The notes below the pieces were generated by a model. It was not told the origin of the DNA. It made no database searches and saw nothing but the letters and a program-made list of their open reading frames with translations. 64,000 nucleotides of DNA from an uncultured Collinsella sp. (GTDB taxonomy: Bacteria; Actinomycetota; Coriobacteriia; Coriobacteriales; Coriobacteriaceae), in assembly GCA_905197665.1 (NCBI GenBank), contig CAJJZP010000011.1:1-64000 (forward strand). Reading direction: 5' to 3'. Both the position numbers and the translations under genes were made by a program. Positions 19,923-28,938 of the stretch are shown here, piece after piece. How positions within the stretch are numbered: the first letter of the stretch is position 1; every line of letters starts with the position of its first letter.

Positions 19923-19932
19923 GGTGAATGAA

Positions 19933-20856
<924 letters not shown>

Positions 20857-20913
20857 GTGTGCGGCGTGAGCTGATATGACATCCAGACGAGATACCCAAT
20901 ACAAGGAGGAGTT

Positions 20914-22344
20914 ATGACGAACAAAGAGCTGGCTCAAAAGCTGCTGGACCTTTTGGGCGGTAAAGACAACGTGCTCGCAAACGCGGCGTGCATGACGCGC
21001 CTGCGCGTGACCGTCAAAGACGCGGGCAACGTCGACACGGAGGGTATTAAGGCACTCGACGGCGTGATGGGCCTGGTCGAGGACGACACGATGCAGATCG
21101 TGCTGGGGCCGGGCAAGGTGAATAAGGTGCTCGAGGAGTTCTCCAAGCTCACCGGCCTTGCGAAAGGCGTTGCCGACGAGAGCGTGGTTGACGCTGCGGC
21201 CACAAACAAGGCCGCGCAGAAGGCAAAGTACGAGTCCAAGCCGGTTCAGGCCTTCCTCAAGAAGATTTCCAATGTCTTCGTCGCCCTGCTTCCCGGCATC
21301 ATTGCGGCTGGCCTCATCAACGGTATCTGCAACGTCATTAACGTCTCGACGGCAGGCGCGCTTGCAGGCGAGTGGTGGTACCAGGGCATTCGTTCCATGG
21401 GCTGGGCCCTGTTTGCCTATCTGCCCATCTTGGTGGGCTATAACGCGGCACGTGAGTTTGGCGGCTCCGCTGCGCTGGGCGGCATCGCCGGCATGATGTG
21501 TATCGCCAACAGTGCCATGCCCCTGCTTGCGCCTGGCGCGGCTGATCCTGCCACTGCCATTCTGCTGCCGCTCACCAATGCGCAGTACAACCCCGCAGCG
21601 GGCGGCATGATCGCGGCTCTTATCGCTGGCGCATTTTTTGCCTGGATGGAGCGTCAGATTCGCAAGGTTATGCCCAACGCACTCGACACGTTTTTGTCCC
21701 CGCTGCTGGTGCTCATCATCGGCGCCTTTGCTCTGATGCTCGTCATCCAGCCGGTTGGCGCATGGCTGACGACTGCCATCTTTAGCGTTTTGACCTTTAT
21801 TTTCGAGAAGCTGGGCGTCCTGGGCGGCTATATCCTGTCGGCAGGCTTCTTGCCGCTGGTTTCCGTCGGCCTGCATCAGGCGCTCACGCCGATCCACGCT
21901 ATGCTCAACGATCCCGACGGCGCTACCAAGGGCATCAATTACCTGCTCCCCATCCTTATGATGGCTGGCGGCGGCCAGGTCGGTGCCGGTCTGGCGCTGT
22001 ACTTTAAGACCAAGAACGCCAAGCTCAAGAAGTATGTCGCAGAGTCCATTCCCGTTGGCATTCTGGGTGTGGGCGAGCCTCTGATGTATGCCGTTACGCT
22101 GCCGCTCGTTCGCCCGTTTGTGACGGCCTGCCTGGGTGCCGGATTTGGCGGCGCGCTCGCGGCGCTGCTTCACATCGGCACGGTTTCTCAGGGCGTTTCC
22201 GGTCTGTCTGGCCTGCTGATCGTCGTTCCTGGCCAGCAGCTCGGCTACGTTGCCGCTATGCTGCTTGCCTATGCCGCCGGCTTTGTCCTGACGTGGTTCT
22301 TTGGCGTCGACGAGCAGAAGATCAACGAGTTCTTTGGCGAATAG
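20914..22344 (+). CDS. murP: PTS EIIBC transporter, MurNAc type
   Basis: Phosphotransferase transporter that imports and phosphorylates its sugar. The N-terminal EIIB domain (1-75) has the phospho-cysteine in AACMTRLR, Cys26. The EIIC domain (about 110-470) has around ten membrane segments and the GVGEPLMYAV motif. No EIIA is fused, as in E. coli MurP, so a glucose-type EIIA must act in trans; one is encoded at 49679. Assignment to MurNAc rests on the neighbouring murR, murQ and mupG. AAGGAGG lies 5 nt before the ATG. Confidence 0.88.
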   Translation: MTNKELAQKLLDLLGGKDNVLANAACMTRLRVTVKDAGNVDTEGIKALDGVMGLVEDDTMQIVLGPGKVNKVLEEFSKLTGLAKGVADESVVDAAATNKAAQKAKYESKPVQAFLKKISNVFVALLPGIIAAGLINGICNVINVSTAGALAGEWWYQGIRSMGWALFAYLPILVGYNAAREFGGSAALGGIAGMMCIANSAMPLLAPGAADPATAILLPLTNAQYNPAAGGMIAALIAGAFFAWMERQIRKVMPNALDTFLSPLLVLIIGAFALMLVIQPVGAWLTTAIFSVLTFIFEKLGVLGGYILSAGFLPLVSVGLHQALTPIHAMLNDPDGATKGINYLLPILMMAGGGQVGAGLALYFKTKNAKLKKYVAESIPVGILGVGEPLMYAVTLPLVRPFVTACLGAGFGGALAALLHIGTVSQGVSGLSGLLIVVPGQQLGYVAAMLLAYAAGFVLTWFFGVDEQKINEFFGE

Positions 22345-22411
22345 TTTGATATCGCGAGCCGTGTTGCTCAGGGCTCGCGGCGCGCGGCAGATTTCTTGAT
22401 GCTATGGTTGT

Positions 22412-22446
22412 GCCGGTGGGGCTAACTGCTCCGCCGGCCTTTTTTA
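22412..22446 (+). terminator. Terminator between murP and mupG
   Basis: GCCGGTGGGGC pairs with GCTCCGCCGGC around TAACT and runs into CTTTTTT. Its T-run touches the ribosome site of the next gene, so it may lower mupG expression relative to murQP. Confidence 0.75.
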
Positions 22447-22461
22447 AAGGAGCGTTGAAAC

Positions 22462-23514
22462 GTGAAAACGGGTATTTCGATTTATCTTTCCAGTCCTCTG
22501 CAGGATATTGAGCGGACGATTGAGCACGGTGCCGCGGCGGGTGCGCGCTATGCGTTTACCTCACTGCATATTCCCGAGGATGGGGGAGCGGCGTATGCCG
22601 ATAAGGTCCGTCATGTGCTGTCGCTGCTCTCCGCGCACGGTATTGCGCTCATCGCCGATGTGGGGCCGCGCACGTGCGATTTGCTCGGGCTTGAGCGCAT
22701 CGAGGACCTGCGCGATCTGGGGTTGGAATACCTTCGTTTGGACTATGGCTTTAGCGCCCGGCGGGTCGCGGAGCTGTCCAGTGTATTTCGCATTGTGGTC
22801 AATGCATCGACGGTGAGTTCTGATGAAATCGCATCGTGGCGTGAGGCCGGTGCCGATGTGACTCGTTTTGCCGCCTGCCACAATTTTTACCCCAAGCCTT
22901 ATACCGGTTTAGCTCTGGAGGACATTGCTCGGGTGAATCTTCGTCTTGCGGCGCTTGGATTCGAAATCATGGCTTTTGTGCCGGGTGATGCTAACGTTCG
23001 CGGGCCAGTATTCGAGGGACTGCCGACGGTCGAGGCGCAGCGCGGTCGCGCGTCAAAGGTTGCTCTCAATATGCTTGAGCTTGCACATGGCGCCGATTGC
23101 GACATTGTGTTGGTCGGCGACCCCGATCTTTCCGATGCGGGCTGGACGCAGTTTGCTCATGTTTCCGCCGGATACGTGGACCTGCAATGCGAGCTTGAGC
23201 CCGGTTATGCCTATGTACGTGGGCAGATTCATCACGACCGACCCGATTCGAGCACCCTCATCTTTAGGTCTCAGGAGTCGCGTACGACGCTTAAGCCGGA
23301 TTCCGTGCCGATGGATGCCGGTGCCGGCCTGTCACGAAAGACGGGGTCGATCGCTGTGAGCAATAGCGGCTATGGGCGCTACGAAGGCGAGCTTGAGATT
23401 GCGCGGGTCGATCTTCCCGGTGACGAGCGCATGAACGTTGCGGGTCATATCACGCCCGAGGCAATGGAGCTGCTGCCGTTCATCAAACGCGGATTCGGGG
23501 TACGGTTCGTTTAG
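22462..23514 (+). CDS. mupG: MupG-type 6-phospho-N-acetylmuramidase (DUF871)
   Basis: Predicted cytoplasmic glycosidase that splits MurNAc-6P-GlcNAc, the PTS-imported disaccharide from peptidoglycan. The 350-residue protein has a TIM-barrel N-terminal domain (residues 1-235) with YLRLDYGFS, ACHNFYPKPYTGL and MAFVPGD blocks characteristic of the family, and a C-terminal cyclophilin-like domain (about 240-350). GTG 22462 follows AAAGGAG by 9 nt. Staphylococcus aureus MupG, encoded with MurQ, MurP and MurR, is the characterised relative, and the gene set here is the same. Confidence 0.88.
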   Translation: MKTGISIYLSSPLQDIERTIEHGAAAGARYAFTSLHIPEDGGAAYADKVRHVLSLLSAHGIALIADVGPRTCDLLGLERIEDLRDLGLEYLRLDYGFSARRVAELSSVFRIVVNASTVSSDEIASWREAGADVTRFAACHNFYPKPYTGLALEDIARVNLRLAALGFEIMAFVPGDANVRGPVFEGLPTVEAQRGRASKVALNMLELAHGADCDIVLVGDPDLSDAGWTQFAHVSAGYVDLQCELEPGYAYVRGQIHHDRPDSSTLIFRSQESRTTLKPDSVPMDAGAGLSRKTGSIAVSNSGYGRYEGELEIARVDLPGDERMNVAGHITPEAMELLPFIKRGFGVRFV

Positions 23515-23606
23515 CGTGTGACCCGTGGGCTACAATTGGCCCATCATGCGAAGGCGCCTCGTGTGGCGTGTGCCTGCGTTGGCCGATCTATATTCGGAGG
23601 ATTTCC

Positions 23607-23966
23607 ATGACCGTACTGTTTGTTGAATATCCCAAGTGCTCGACCTGTAAGAAGGCCAAGGCATGGCTGGACGAACACGGGGTAGAGTATATCGACCGCG
23701 ATATCGTTTTGGACAATCCCACGGCTGATGAGCTTGCGACCTGGATTGCTCGTTCGGGACTGCCGGTGCGGCGCTTCTTTAATTCGTCGGGCATGAAATA
23801 TCGAGAGCTGGGCCTGAAGGCGCGTCTAGATGCGGGCATGACGGATCGGGAGTGCTACGAGCTGCTGGCGACCGACGGCATGCTGGTCAAGCGTCCGCTG
23901 TTGGTGGGCGACGACTTTGCGATTCCCGGCTTTAGGGAAGCAGCTTGGACCGAGGCGCTGCTGTAG
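23607..23966 (+). CDS. Spx/ArsC-family thioredoxin-fold protein
   Basis: Protein of 119 residues with the ArsC/Spx/YffB fold. YPKCSTCKKAKAWL at 8-21 carries a CxxC pair, and LVKRPLLVGDD near 95 is the family's substrate-loop region. Catalytic arsenate reductases and the Spx regulator share this pattern. The CxxC and lack of ars genes nearby favour a general YffB-like reductase role, which stays unproven. GGAGGA lies 5 nt before the ATG; a longer frame from 23568 lacks a ribosome site. Confidence 0.85.
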   Translation: MTVLFVEYPKCSTCKKAKAWLDEHGVEYIDRDIVLDNPTADELATWIARSGLPVRRFFNSSGMKYRELGLKARLDAGMTDRECYELLATDGMLVKRPLLVGDDFAIPGFREAAWTEALL

Positions 23967-24038
23967 CGGCTGCGGAAAGTGCGACCCGTTTTGAGTGCTC
24001 AGGGTGGGACGTGTTTTCCATCGGCGGGCTCGCTCGGC

Positions 24039-24449
24039 TCAATCCTCGAGCTGTGCCCATTCGTGCGGATCGTAGACCTTTACGTGCTTGTTGGGCTTGC
24101 CGCTCCAGTACTCCTCGTCCATAAAGGGCAGATATGCCTGAACACCGGGGCAGATAAAGGGAATCCGCTGCTGTTGCAGTCGCTCGCGCTGTCGCTGCTC
24201 CAGGTGCGCCTCGGATATGACAGTCGGCATACCGGACAGCTCGACGAGGCTTGACTGGATTCGCTTAAGGTCGGGGAGTCCCGCGTGCCATGACATCCGC
24301 ATGATCAAAAAGGATGCACGGCGGTATTTTGCCTGCATCACCGTGATGGCGGGGCGCAGAGTGGGATGGATTTTGTCCCGTTCGGGCCAAAGGTCAGCAG
24401 TGATCTCGAGGCCCAGGGTCTCCCATAGGTAATCAAGCTCTTCGTCCAT
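24039..24449 (-). CDS. Conserved hypothetical protein, possible winged-helix type
   Basis: Not recognised with certainty. 136 residues, acidic at the N-terminus, with a QRIPFICPGVQAYLPF block near 95-110 that resembles segments in some MarR-like proteins of Gram-positive bacteria. Its C-terminus is Trp/Tyr-rich. It is leftward and converges on the Spx-like gene with only 72 bp between them. Codon use matches neighbouring genes, so I regard it as real. Confidence 0.6.
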   Translation of the reverse strand: MDEELDYLWETLGLEITADLWPERDKIHPTLRPAITVMQAKYRRASFLIMRMSWHAGLPDLKRIQSSLVELSGMPTVISEAHLEQRQRERLQQQRIPFICPGVQAYLPFMDEEYWSGKPNKHVKVYDPHEWAQLED

Positions 24450-24642
24450 GGCGCCTCGATATCTACGTGATCATTGATACTTCGATTGTGTTGCCTGGTG
24501 CTATCGTTTTCGCGGTAGAATCTGCCAACGGTTGACGGCTACCGCTCGCGGCGTTTTGTCCTTCGTGTGCAGCGGTCGACTTCACAGGTCCTTCACGTGT
24601 TGGCCGTATTTGACTGAATTTCAAAAAAGTCAAAATTGGGGC

Positions 24643-24671
24643 TTGCGTCACGGCCGGACTTCCCGTATATT
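24643..24671 (+). promoter_or_regulatory. Promoter of the tRNA-Gln/tRNA-Glu unit
   Basis: TTGCGT (24643-24648) and TATATT (24666-24671) are exactly 17 bp apart, with an A/T-rich stretch upstream. The first tRNA begins 45 bp downstream. The rest of the 24450-24715 gap shows nothing further. Confidence 0.75.
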
Positions 24672-24715
24672 TCTTTCTTGCGCAAAGGCACAGCCGAGCG
24701 CAGCGATGCAGTCAT

Positions 24716-24789
24716 TGGGATGTCGTCTAATGGCAGGACAGCGGATTCTGGTTCCGTCAATGGGGGTTCGACTCCCTCCATCCCAGCCA
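24716..24789 (+). tRNA. tRNA-Gln (CTG anticodon)
   Basis: TGGGATG at the 5' end pairs with CATCCCA; the T-arm GGGGGTTCGACTCCC and the anticodon loop TTCTGGT give anticodon CTG. CCA is encoded at 24787-24789. Confidence 0.95.
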
Positions 24790-24806
24790 TTGCATTTGCT
24801 ACATAT

Positions 24807-24883
24807 GGCCCGTTCGTCTAGCGGTTTAGGACGCCGCCCTCTCAAGGCGGAGATCACCAGTTCGAATCTGGTACGGGCTACCA
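24807..24883 (+). tRNA. tRNA-Glu (CTC anticodon)
   Basis: GGCCCGT pairs with ACGGGCT (one G-U). The anticodon stem CCGCC/GGCGG encloses CTCTCAA, so the anticodon is CTC. The T-arm contains GTTCGAATC and CCA is encoded at 24881-24883. Confidence 0.95.
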
Positions 24884-24893
24884 AAATTGAACG

Positions 24894-24922
24894 CCCGGGC
24901 CTCGTAAGAGACCCGGGTTTTG
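24894..24922 (+). terminator. Terminator of the tRNA unit
   Basis: CCCGGG (24894-24899) pairs with CCCGGG (24912-24917), with CTC/GAG pairing inside, followed by TTTTGTG. Confidence 0.8.
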
Positions 24923-24977
24923 TGTATTGACCGTATATACGGCGCCTGCCGTGTTTCGCTCAGATCGAGGAGTAGCC

Positions 24978-25895
24978 ATGGATCTGCCCATCAGCTTGCA
25001 AGACATCACGTATGCCGAGAACTATCTGGCGCAGGGCGACCTGGCTACGGCGACGCCGCTGTTGGAGCGCCTGGTGGAGCTCGCCGAGGAGTATATCGAC
25101 GCCGAGTGCAAGACGGAGGAGAAGCGCCAATACTTTAGCTTCGATAGCAAGTTTGAGCGTCTGGCCTATCGCCGCGTGGAGAAGGATCCGCGCGAGCTCG
25201 TGCAGGTCGAGGTGCCGTTTGACCGCCTGTACTCTGACATGGCGTTTGCCTATATTCGCCTGCAGGATTATGTGAGCGCTCGTAATGCCCTGATGCAGGC
25301 TGTGCGTTGGGACCCCATGAACTGCAACTATCGCTTGGACCTGGCCGAGCTGTTCCGCGCACTCGATGACAAGCAGGAATGGGCATCGCTCTCGTTTTCG
25401 GTGCTGGAGCGTGCGAGCGACGGCAAGTGCGCCGCCCGCGCCTATTCCAACCTGGGCCAGTACTTCTTGGAGCCCGAGACCGAGAATGTCTCGGCCGCCG
25501 TGGGTTGCGCGCGTCTAGCACTGCGCTTAGCGCCCAACGATGCACACACGACGCGCCTGCTCAACAAGATTCATACCACCTATCCGGATGCCGCCGAGGA
25601 GAGCGACGAGCACGTGATGGGTGAACTGGCCCTGCAAGGCGTGCCGACCTCGCCTTCGGCCGAGATTGCCATCTGCCTGATTATGTGCGCGACCGATGCT
25701 GCAAGCGACGGCGACAAGCAGGAGGCGACGCGCCTGACAGTGCGTGCTCGCGACCTTGTGGGCGAGGAGGCCTGCGCGGCGATTATCAAACTGGTGCGCG
25801 AGAGCGACGCCGAGCTCAATGCTGAGCGCAAGGCAAAGCGCGACGCCGCGGGCTCAAACGTCGATGGGACCGAGGAGGCCAGCGATGCCCAGTAA
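24978..25895 (+). CDS. Tetratricopeptide-repeat protein
   Basis: Cytoplasmic 305-residue protein of helical repeats. TPR-like units are visible at about residues 10-40 (AENYLAQGDLATATPLLERL), 85-120 (AFAYIRLQDYVSARNALMQA) and 155-190. The C-terminal 40 residues are charged. No enzyme motif is present; it is probably an adaptor. The ATG at 24978 follows GAGGAG; an in-frame start at 24927 overlaps the tRNA terminator region. It overlaps smpB by 11 bp, so the two are translationally coupled. Confidence 0.8.
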   Translation: MDLPISLQDITYAENYLAQGDLATATPLLERLVELAEEYIDAECKTEEKRQYFSFDSKFERLAYRRVEKDPRELVQVEVPFDRLYSDMAFAYIRLQDYVSARNALMQAVRWDPMNCNYRLDLAELFRALDDKQEWASLSFSVLERASDGKCAARAYSNLGQYFLEPETENVSAAVGCARLALRLAPNDAHTTRLLNKIHTTYPDAAEESDEHVMGELALQGVPTSPSAEIAICLIMCATDAASDGDKQEATRLTVRARDLVGEEACAAIIKLVRESDAELNAERKAKRDAAGSNVDGTEEASDAQ

Positions 25896-26355
25896 GCGCG
25901 AGCGCAAGCTCATCTCCAAGAATCGCTCGGCACACCACGAGTACTTTATCGATGAGACCTTTGAGTGCGGCATTGAGCTGAGTGGCACCGAGGTCAAGTC
26001 GATTCGCGAGCGCGCGTGCCAGATCACCGACACCTTTGCACTGATTCGTGGCGGCGAGTGCTGGCTCGTGGGCCTGCATATTCACCCTTATAGCCATGGT
26101 GGCGTGTGGAACCGCGACCCTGATCGCCGTCGTCGTCTGCTGCTGCACCGCAAGGAGATTGACTTTCTCGACGGTAAGCTACGTAATCGCGGCTATGCCC
26201 TGGTGCCGCTGGAGCTCTACTTTAATACCGACGGCCGCGTAAAGCTGCTGCTGGGCCTAGGCCGCGGCAAGAAGCTTTACGACAAGCGCGAGGATATGGC
26301 CAAGCGCGACGTTCAGCGCGAGATTGACCGCGCGCTTAAGGAGCGCAACCGCTAG
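25885..26355 (+). CDS. smpB: SsrA-binding protein SmpB
   Basis: Binds tmRNA and brings it to stalled ribosomes. The 156-residue protein has the family's KLISKNRSAHHEYFID opening, GIELSGTEVKSIR near 30-42 and the C-terminal basic tail DVQREIDRALKERNR that enters the mRNA channel. The start ATG 25885 overlaps the TPR gene. No tmRNA gene is found within the following 200 bp, where many genomes keep ssrA; a large inverted repeat stands there instead. Confidence 0.96.
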   Translation: MPSKRERKLISKNRSAHHEYFIDETFECGIELSGTEVKSIRERACQITDTFALIRGGECWLVGLHIHPYSHGGVWNRDPDRRRRLLLHRKEIDFLDGKLRNRGYALVPLELYFNTDGRVKLLLGLGRGKKLYDKREDMAKRDVQREIDRALKERNR

Positions 26356-26368
26356 GCACTCTGTATAA

Positions 26369-26433
26369 GTTGCGGTGGAATACGGACTGTTTTGCTTGTT
26401 TGAGGAGCTATTCAGTCCCTATTTCACCGCAAC
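26369..26433. repeat. Large inverted repeat after smpB (21-bp arms)
   Basis: Arms at 26369-26389 and 26413-26433 are complementary at 19 of 21 positions, enclosing 23 nt. The arms share the pattern GTTGCGGTG, AATA and GGACTG. There is no T-run after it. The span is close to that of the 57-bp palindromes elsewhere in the window but the sequence is unrelated. Confidence 0.75.
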
Positions 26434-26478
26434 TGTGGGCGCTCATCTTGCTTACTGTTTTGGCACATATGTCTCAAA

Positions 26479-26509
26479 GGTGGTGTCCGCTATGGGCGCC
26501 GCCTTTTTT
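26479..26509 (+). terminator. Intrinsic terminator upstream of the flavin reductase
   Basis: GGTGGTGTCC pairs with GGGCGCCGCC (with mismatches) around GCTAT and runs into TTTTTT. Confidence 0.7.
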
Positions 26510-26560
26510 GTGGGTACATACATCCATGAGGTTCCAACCCGGGTTAGGGGAGTGATCATT

Positions 26561-27064
26561 ATGGACAAAACTGCGTTCTTTACGATGCCGAGCGGTCTGT
26601 ATGTGGTGAGCGCCGCGGCAGACGGGCTGCGCGCCGGCTGCGTCATCAACACGGCGGTGCAGGTGACGTCCATGCCGCCGCGCATCTCGATTGCCGTGAA
26701 CAAGGACAACGTCACCTCGGGTGTCATCGCATCGGCCAAAGCGTTCGCGCTGACCGTGATCGATCAGACCGCCGATATGCTCTACATCGGTAACTTTGGG
26801 TTCCGCACCAGCAGCGATTACGACAAGTTTGCCAAATACGAGACCCGTGAGACGGCTCTGGGCATGCCCTATGTGCCCGAGCACGCGGCGGCCCTGTTTA
26901 GCTGCCGTTTGATCGACACTGTGGATGTGGGCACGCATCTACTGTTTATCGGCGAGGTCGAGGATGCCGAACGCCTGAGTGACGAGACGCCACTCACCTA
27001 CGATTACTACCATAAGGTCCTGAAGGGCAAGACGCCTCCGAAGGCGTCCTCGTATCAAGGCTAG
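26561..27064 (+). CDS. Flavin reductase-like FMN-binding protein
   Basis: 167-residue flavoprotein of the flavin reductase family. Residues 1-20 (FFTMPSGLYVVSAA) and 30-55 (CVINTAVQVTSMPPRISIAVNK) form the FMN-binding split barrel, and FGFRTSSDYDKF near 85 is typical of the high-molecular-weight rubredoxin and NADH:rubredoxin type. The rubredoxin gene is next, 89 bp downstream. In some anaerobes the two are one protein; here they are separate, so electron transfer to O2- or NO-detoxifying partners is a reasonable inference. AGGGGAG lies 9 nt before the ATG. Confidence 0.85.
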   Translation: MDKTAFFTMPSGLYVVSAAADGLRAGCVINTAVQVTSMPPRISIAVNKDNVTSGVIASAKAFALTVIDQTADMLYIGNFGFRTSSDYDKFAKYETRETALGMPYVPEHAAALFSCRLIDTVDVGTHLLFIGEVEDAERLSDETPLTYDYYHKVLKGKTPPKASSYQG

Positions 27065-27081
27065 AAATGTTTTAAAAATAC

Positions 27082-27109
27082 TTGCATTATATTATTGAGA
27101 ATCTATACT
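27082..27109 (+). promoter_or_regulatory. Rubredoxin promoter
   Basis: TTGCAT (27082-27087) and TATACT (27104-27109) are 16 bp apart in a strikingly AT-rich stretch, giving rubredoxin its own transcript in addition to any read-through. Confidence 0.65.
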
Positions 27110-27153
27110 GATAAATGAAGTACATCACCAGTCACGTTCGAGAGGAGAACATC

Positions 27154-27297
27154 ATGGCTGAGGAGAAGAAGACGTATAAGTTCGTGTGCGTCGTTTGCGG
27201 TTACGAGGTTGAGGTCGATACGCCCGAGCTGCCCGAGGATTATGTGTGCCCGGTGTGCGGCGTCGGTCCCGATCAGTTTGAGCTCGTCGAGGAGTAG
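27154..27297 (+). CDS. Rubredoxin
   Basis: Small iron electron carrier of 47 residues. Two CxxC knuckles, CVVCG near residue 12 and CPVCG near 32, bind one Fe; the conserved YVCPVCGVGPDQFE segment is present. It is slightly shorter than usual (about 52) at the N-terminus. The ATG 27154 follows AGAGGAG; the longer frame starting at 27115 would begin inside the promoter region. It pairs with the upstream flavin reductase as a likely redox couple. Confidence 0.93.
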   Translation: MAEEKKTYKFVCVVCGYEVEVDTPELPEDYVCPVCGVGPDQFELVEE

Positions 27298-27337
27298 CTC
27301 ACAGACACACGGCAAACAGCCGAACATAGCTCTGTCC

Positions 27338-27375
27338 AAGGGCTCCGGTCGGTCATCCCGGCCGGGGCCCTTTTC
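27338..27375 (+). terminator. Terminator after rubredoxin
   Basis: AAGGGCTCCGG pairs with CCGGGGCCCTT with short mismatches and runs into TTTTCC. Confidence 0.7.
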
Positions 27376-27442
27376 CTCCGTCCCCAAGGGATCACGGCTG
27401 CTGTTAGCCGATCCTGTCTGTTGTGAGTCCGGCCGACCTTTT

Positions 27443-27579
27443 GTCTCAATCTGTAACATCTAACGGTGGAAATTGGGTCCACTTGTTACAGATTGAGACA
27501 AACGGAGCTGTCCTTCGGAATGATCTCGATCTGTAACATCTAGACATCAAAAGCGGGTCTAGATGTTACAGATCGAGAC
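27443..27579. repeat. Palindrome array A: two 57-bp units at 80-bp period
   Basis: Units at 27443-27499 and 27523-27579. Each has 15-bp inverted arms around exactly 27 nt. Unit 1 has the CAAT/ATTG arm variant, a matched change from CGAT/ATCG. In unit 2 pairing extends inward without a mismatch to 22 bp (27524-27545 with 27557-27578), leaving an 11-nt loop. The 23-nt linker is unrelated to linkers of other arrays. The array lies in a convergent gap between rubredoxin and mntH. Confidence 0.93.
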
Positions 27580-27606
27580 GTTTGCCTGGGTAGGTGCCCC
27601 GTCCCA

Positions 27607-28863
27607 TTACATCCCTGTCAACAACACGACATCGAGAATCGTCACGATGACACCAATCCCTACGAGCAGCGCGTTGAGCGGGCGCGAATTGGCGTATTTG
27701 CCCATAACGCGGGGTGAACCGGTGAGCCGTATGAGCACAAAGACCGTAATCGGTAGCTGAAGCGACAGCAGTGCCTGACTCCAGATGAGACCTTCAAAAG
27801 GATTTGGGACGACCAGGCACGCCGTCGCTGCGCCGACGAAACAGGCCGCCACCCCGATCGAGGAATGTCGGTCGTGGATATCGTATTCCTCGTCGAACAT
27901 GCCCGCAGTGATGGTTCCCGCCGCCATGCCCGCTGTCACGCTACTCGAGAGGCCCGCGAACAGCAGCGCTACCGCAAAGATGGTCGAGCTCGCCGGGCCC
28001 AAGATGGGGGAGAGCGTGGCCGCTGCGACGGCGAGGTCGTCTACGACCATGCCGTGCGCAAAGAAGGTCGTTGCGGCCAGGATGACCATGGCCGAGTTGA
28101 TTGCCCAGCCCACGCCCATCGAAAAGAGCGTGTCGAAGAGCTCGTAGTGCAGACGTTCTTCGATAACTTGCTCGCCTTGGCCTTCGAAGTGCATGGATTG
28201 GATGACCTCGGAGTGCAGAAAAAGGTTGTGTGGCATAACGACCGCACCCAGGACACTCACGATAATCGTTGCCGAGTCGGCAGGCATGCTGGGGATGATC
28301 CAGCTTGCGGTTGCTTGCGGCCAGTCGACTTTGACCAGCGCGAGCTCTGCTAAAAACGAGAGTCCCACCACACCCACGAAGGCGATGATCCAGCGTTCGG
28401 CGCGCTTGTAGGAGCTCGTCATGAGCATCGCCATCGATACTGCCGCCACGATGACGCAGCCCGCGCGCACGGGCAGCCCAAAGAGCATTTGAAGGGCAAT
28501 CGCGCCACCCAGGACTTCGGCCATGGCGGTGGCGACAGTCGCGAGATAGGCACTGGCGAGTACCGTGCGTCCAACGAAGCGGGGGAGGTAACGTGTCGTG
28601 GCCTCGGCAAGGCAGGCGCCCGTGGCGATACCCAGGTGCGCCGCGTTGTGCTGCAGCACAATGAGCATAATCGTGGACAGCGTGACGATCCACAGCAGCG
28701 CGTAGCCAAACTGCGAGCCCGCGGCCATATTGGAGGCCCAGTTGCCCGGGTCGATAAAGCCGACGGTCACGAGCAGCCCGGGGCCGATATGCCGCGCAAT
28801 GTCTAGGCCTCCGTGACCGCCGGTGCGCCGGGAACCAAAGTGTTGTTTGAGATGGTTGAGCAT
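27607..28863 (-). CDS. mntH: Nramp-family divalent metal transporter (Mn2+)
   Basis: Proton-coupled Mn2+/Fe2+ importer with eleven predicted membrane helices in 418 residues. The metal-site motif DPGN is in GFIDPGNWASNMAAG near residue 38, and the second motif MPHN near 215. The transport signature region VVMPHNLFLHS is complete. The ATG at 28863 follows AGGAG; the frame extends 12 codons upstream without a ribosome site. gpmA lies 75 bp upstream in the same direction, so the two may share a transcript; phosphoglycerate mutases can be Mn-dependent but this one is the cofactor-dependent type. Confidence 0.92.
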   Translation of the reverse strand: MLNHLKQHFGSRRTGGHGGLDIARHIGPGLLVTVGFIDPGNWASNMAAGSQFGYALLWIVTLSTIMLIVLQHNAAHLGIATGACLAEATTRYLPRFVGRTVLASAYLATVATAMAEVLGGAIALQMLFGLPVRAGCVIVAAVSMAMLMTSSYKRAERWIIAFVGVVGLSFLAELALVKVDWPQATASWIIPSMPADSATIIVSVLGAVVMPHNLFLHSEVIQSMHFEGQGEQVIEERLHYELFDTLFSMGVGWAINSAMVILAATTFFAHGMVVDDLAVAAATLSPILGPASSTIFAVALLFAGLSSSVTAGMAAGTITAGMFDEEYDIHDRHSSIGVAACFVGAATACLVVPNPFEGLIWSQALLSLQLPITVFVLIRLTGSPRVMGKYANSRPLNALLVGIGVIVTILDVVLLTGM

Positions 28864-28938
28864 GGTGCGCTCCTGTGTATGGGCGGCGTGACGTCGCATC
28901 TGGGCCGTGCGGCGCCACGCGTCGGTTTTGGGTTGGGG

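Noticed and set aside
24648..24884. Open frame across the two tRNA genes on the minus strand
   Set aside because: Its peptide (RFELVISALRG, GWDGGSRTPIDG) is the familiar artefact of translating tRNA genes backwards.
26356..26560. ssrA (tmRNA) downstream of smpB
   Set aside because: No tRNA-Ala-like ends, no tag frame and the gap is too short.
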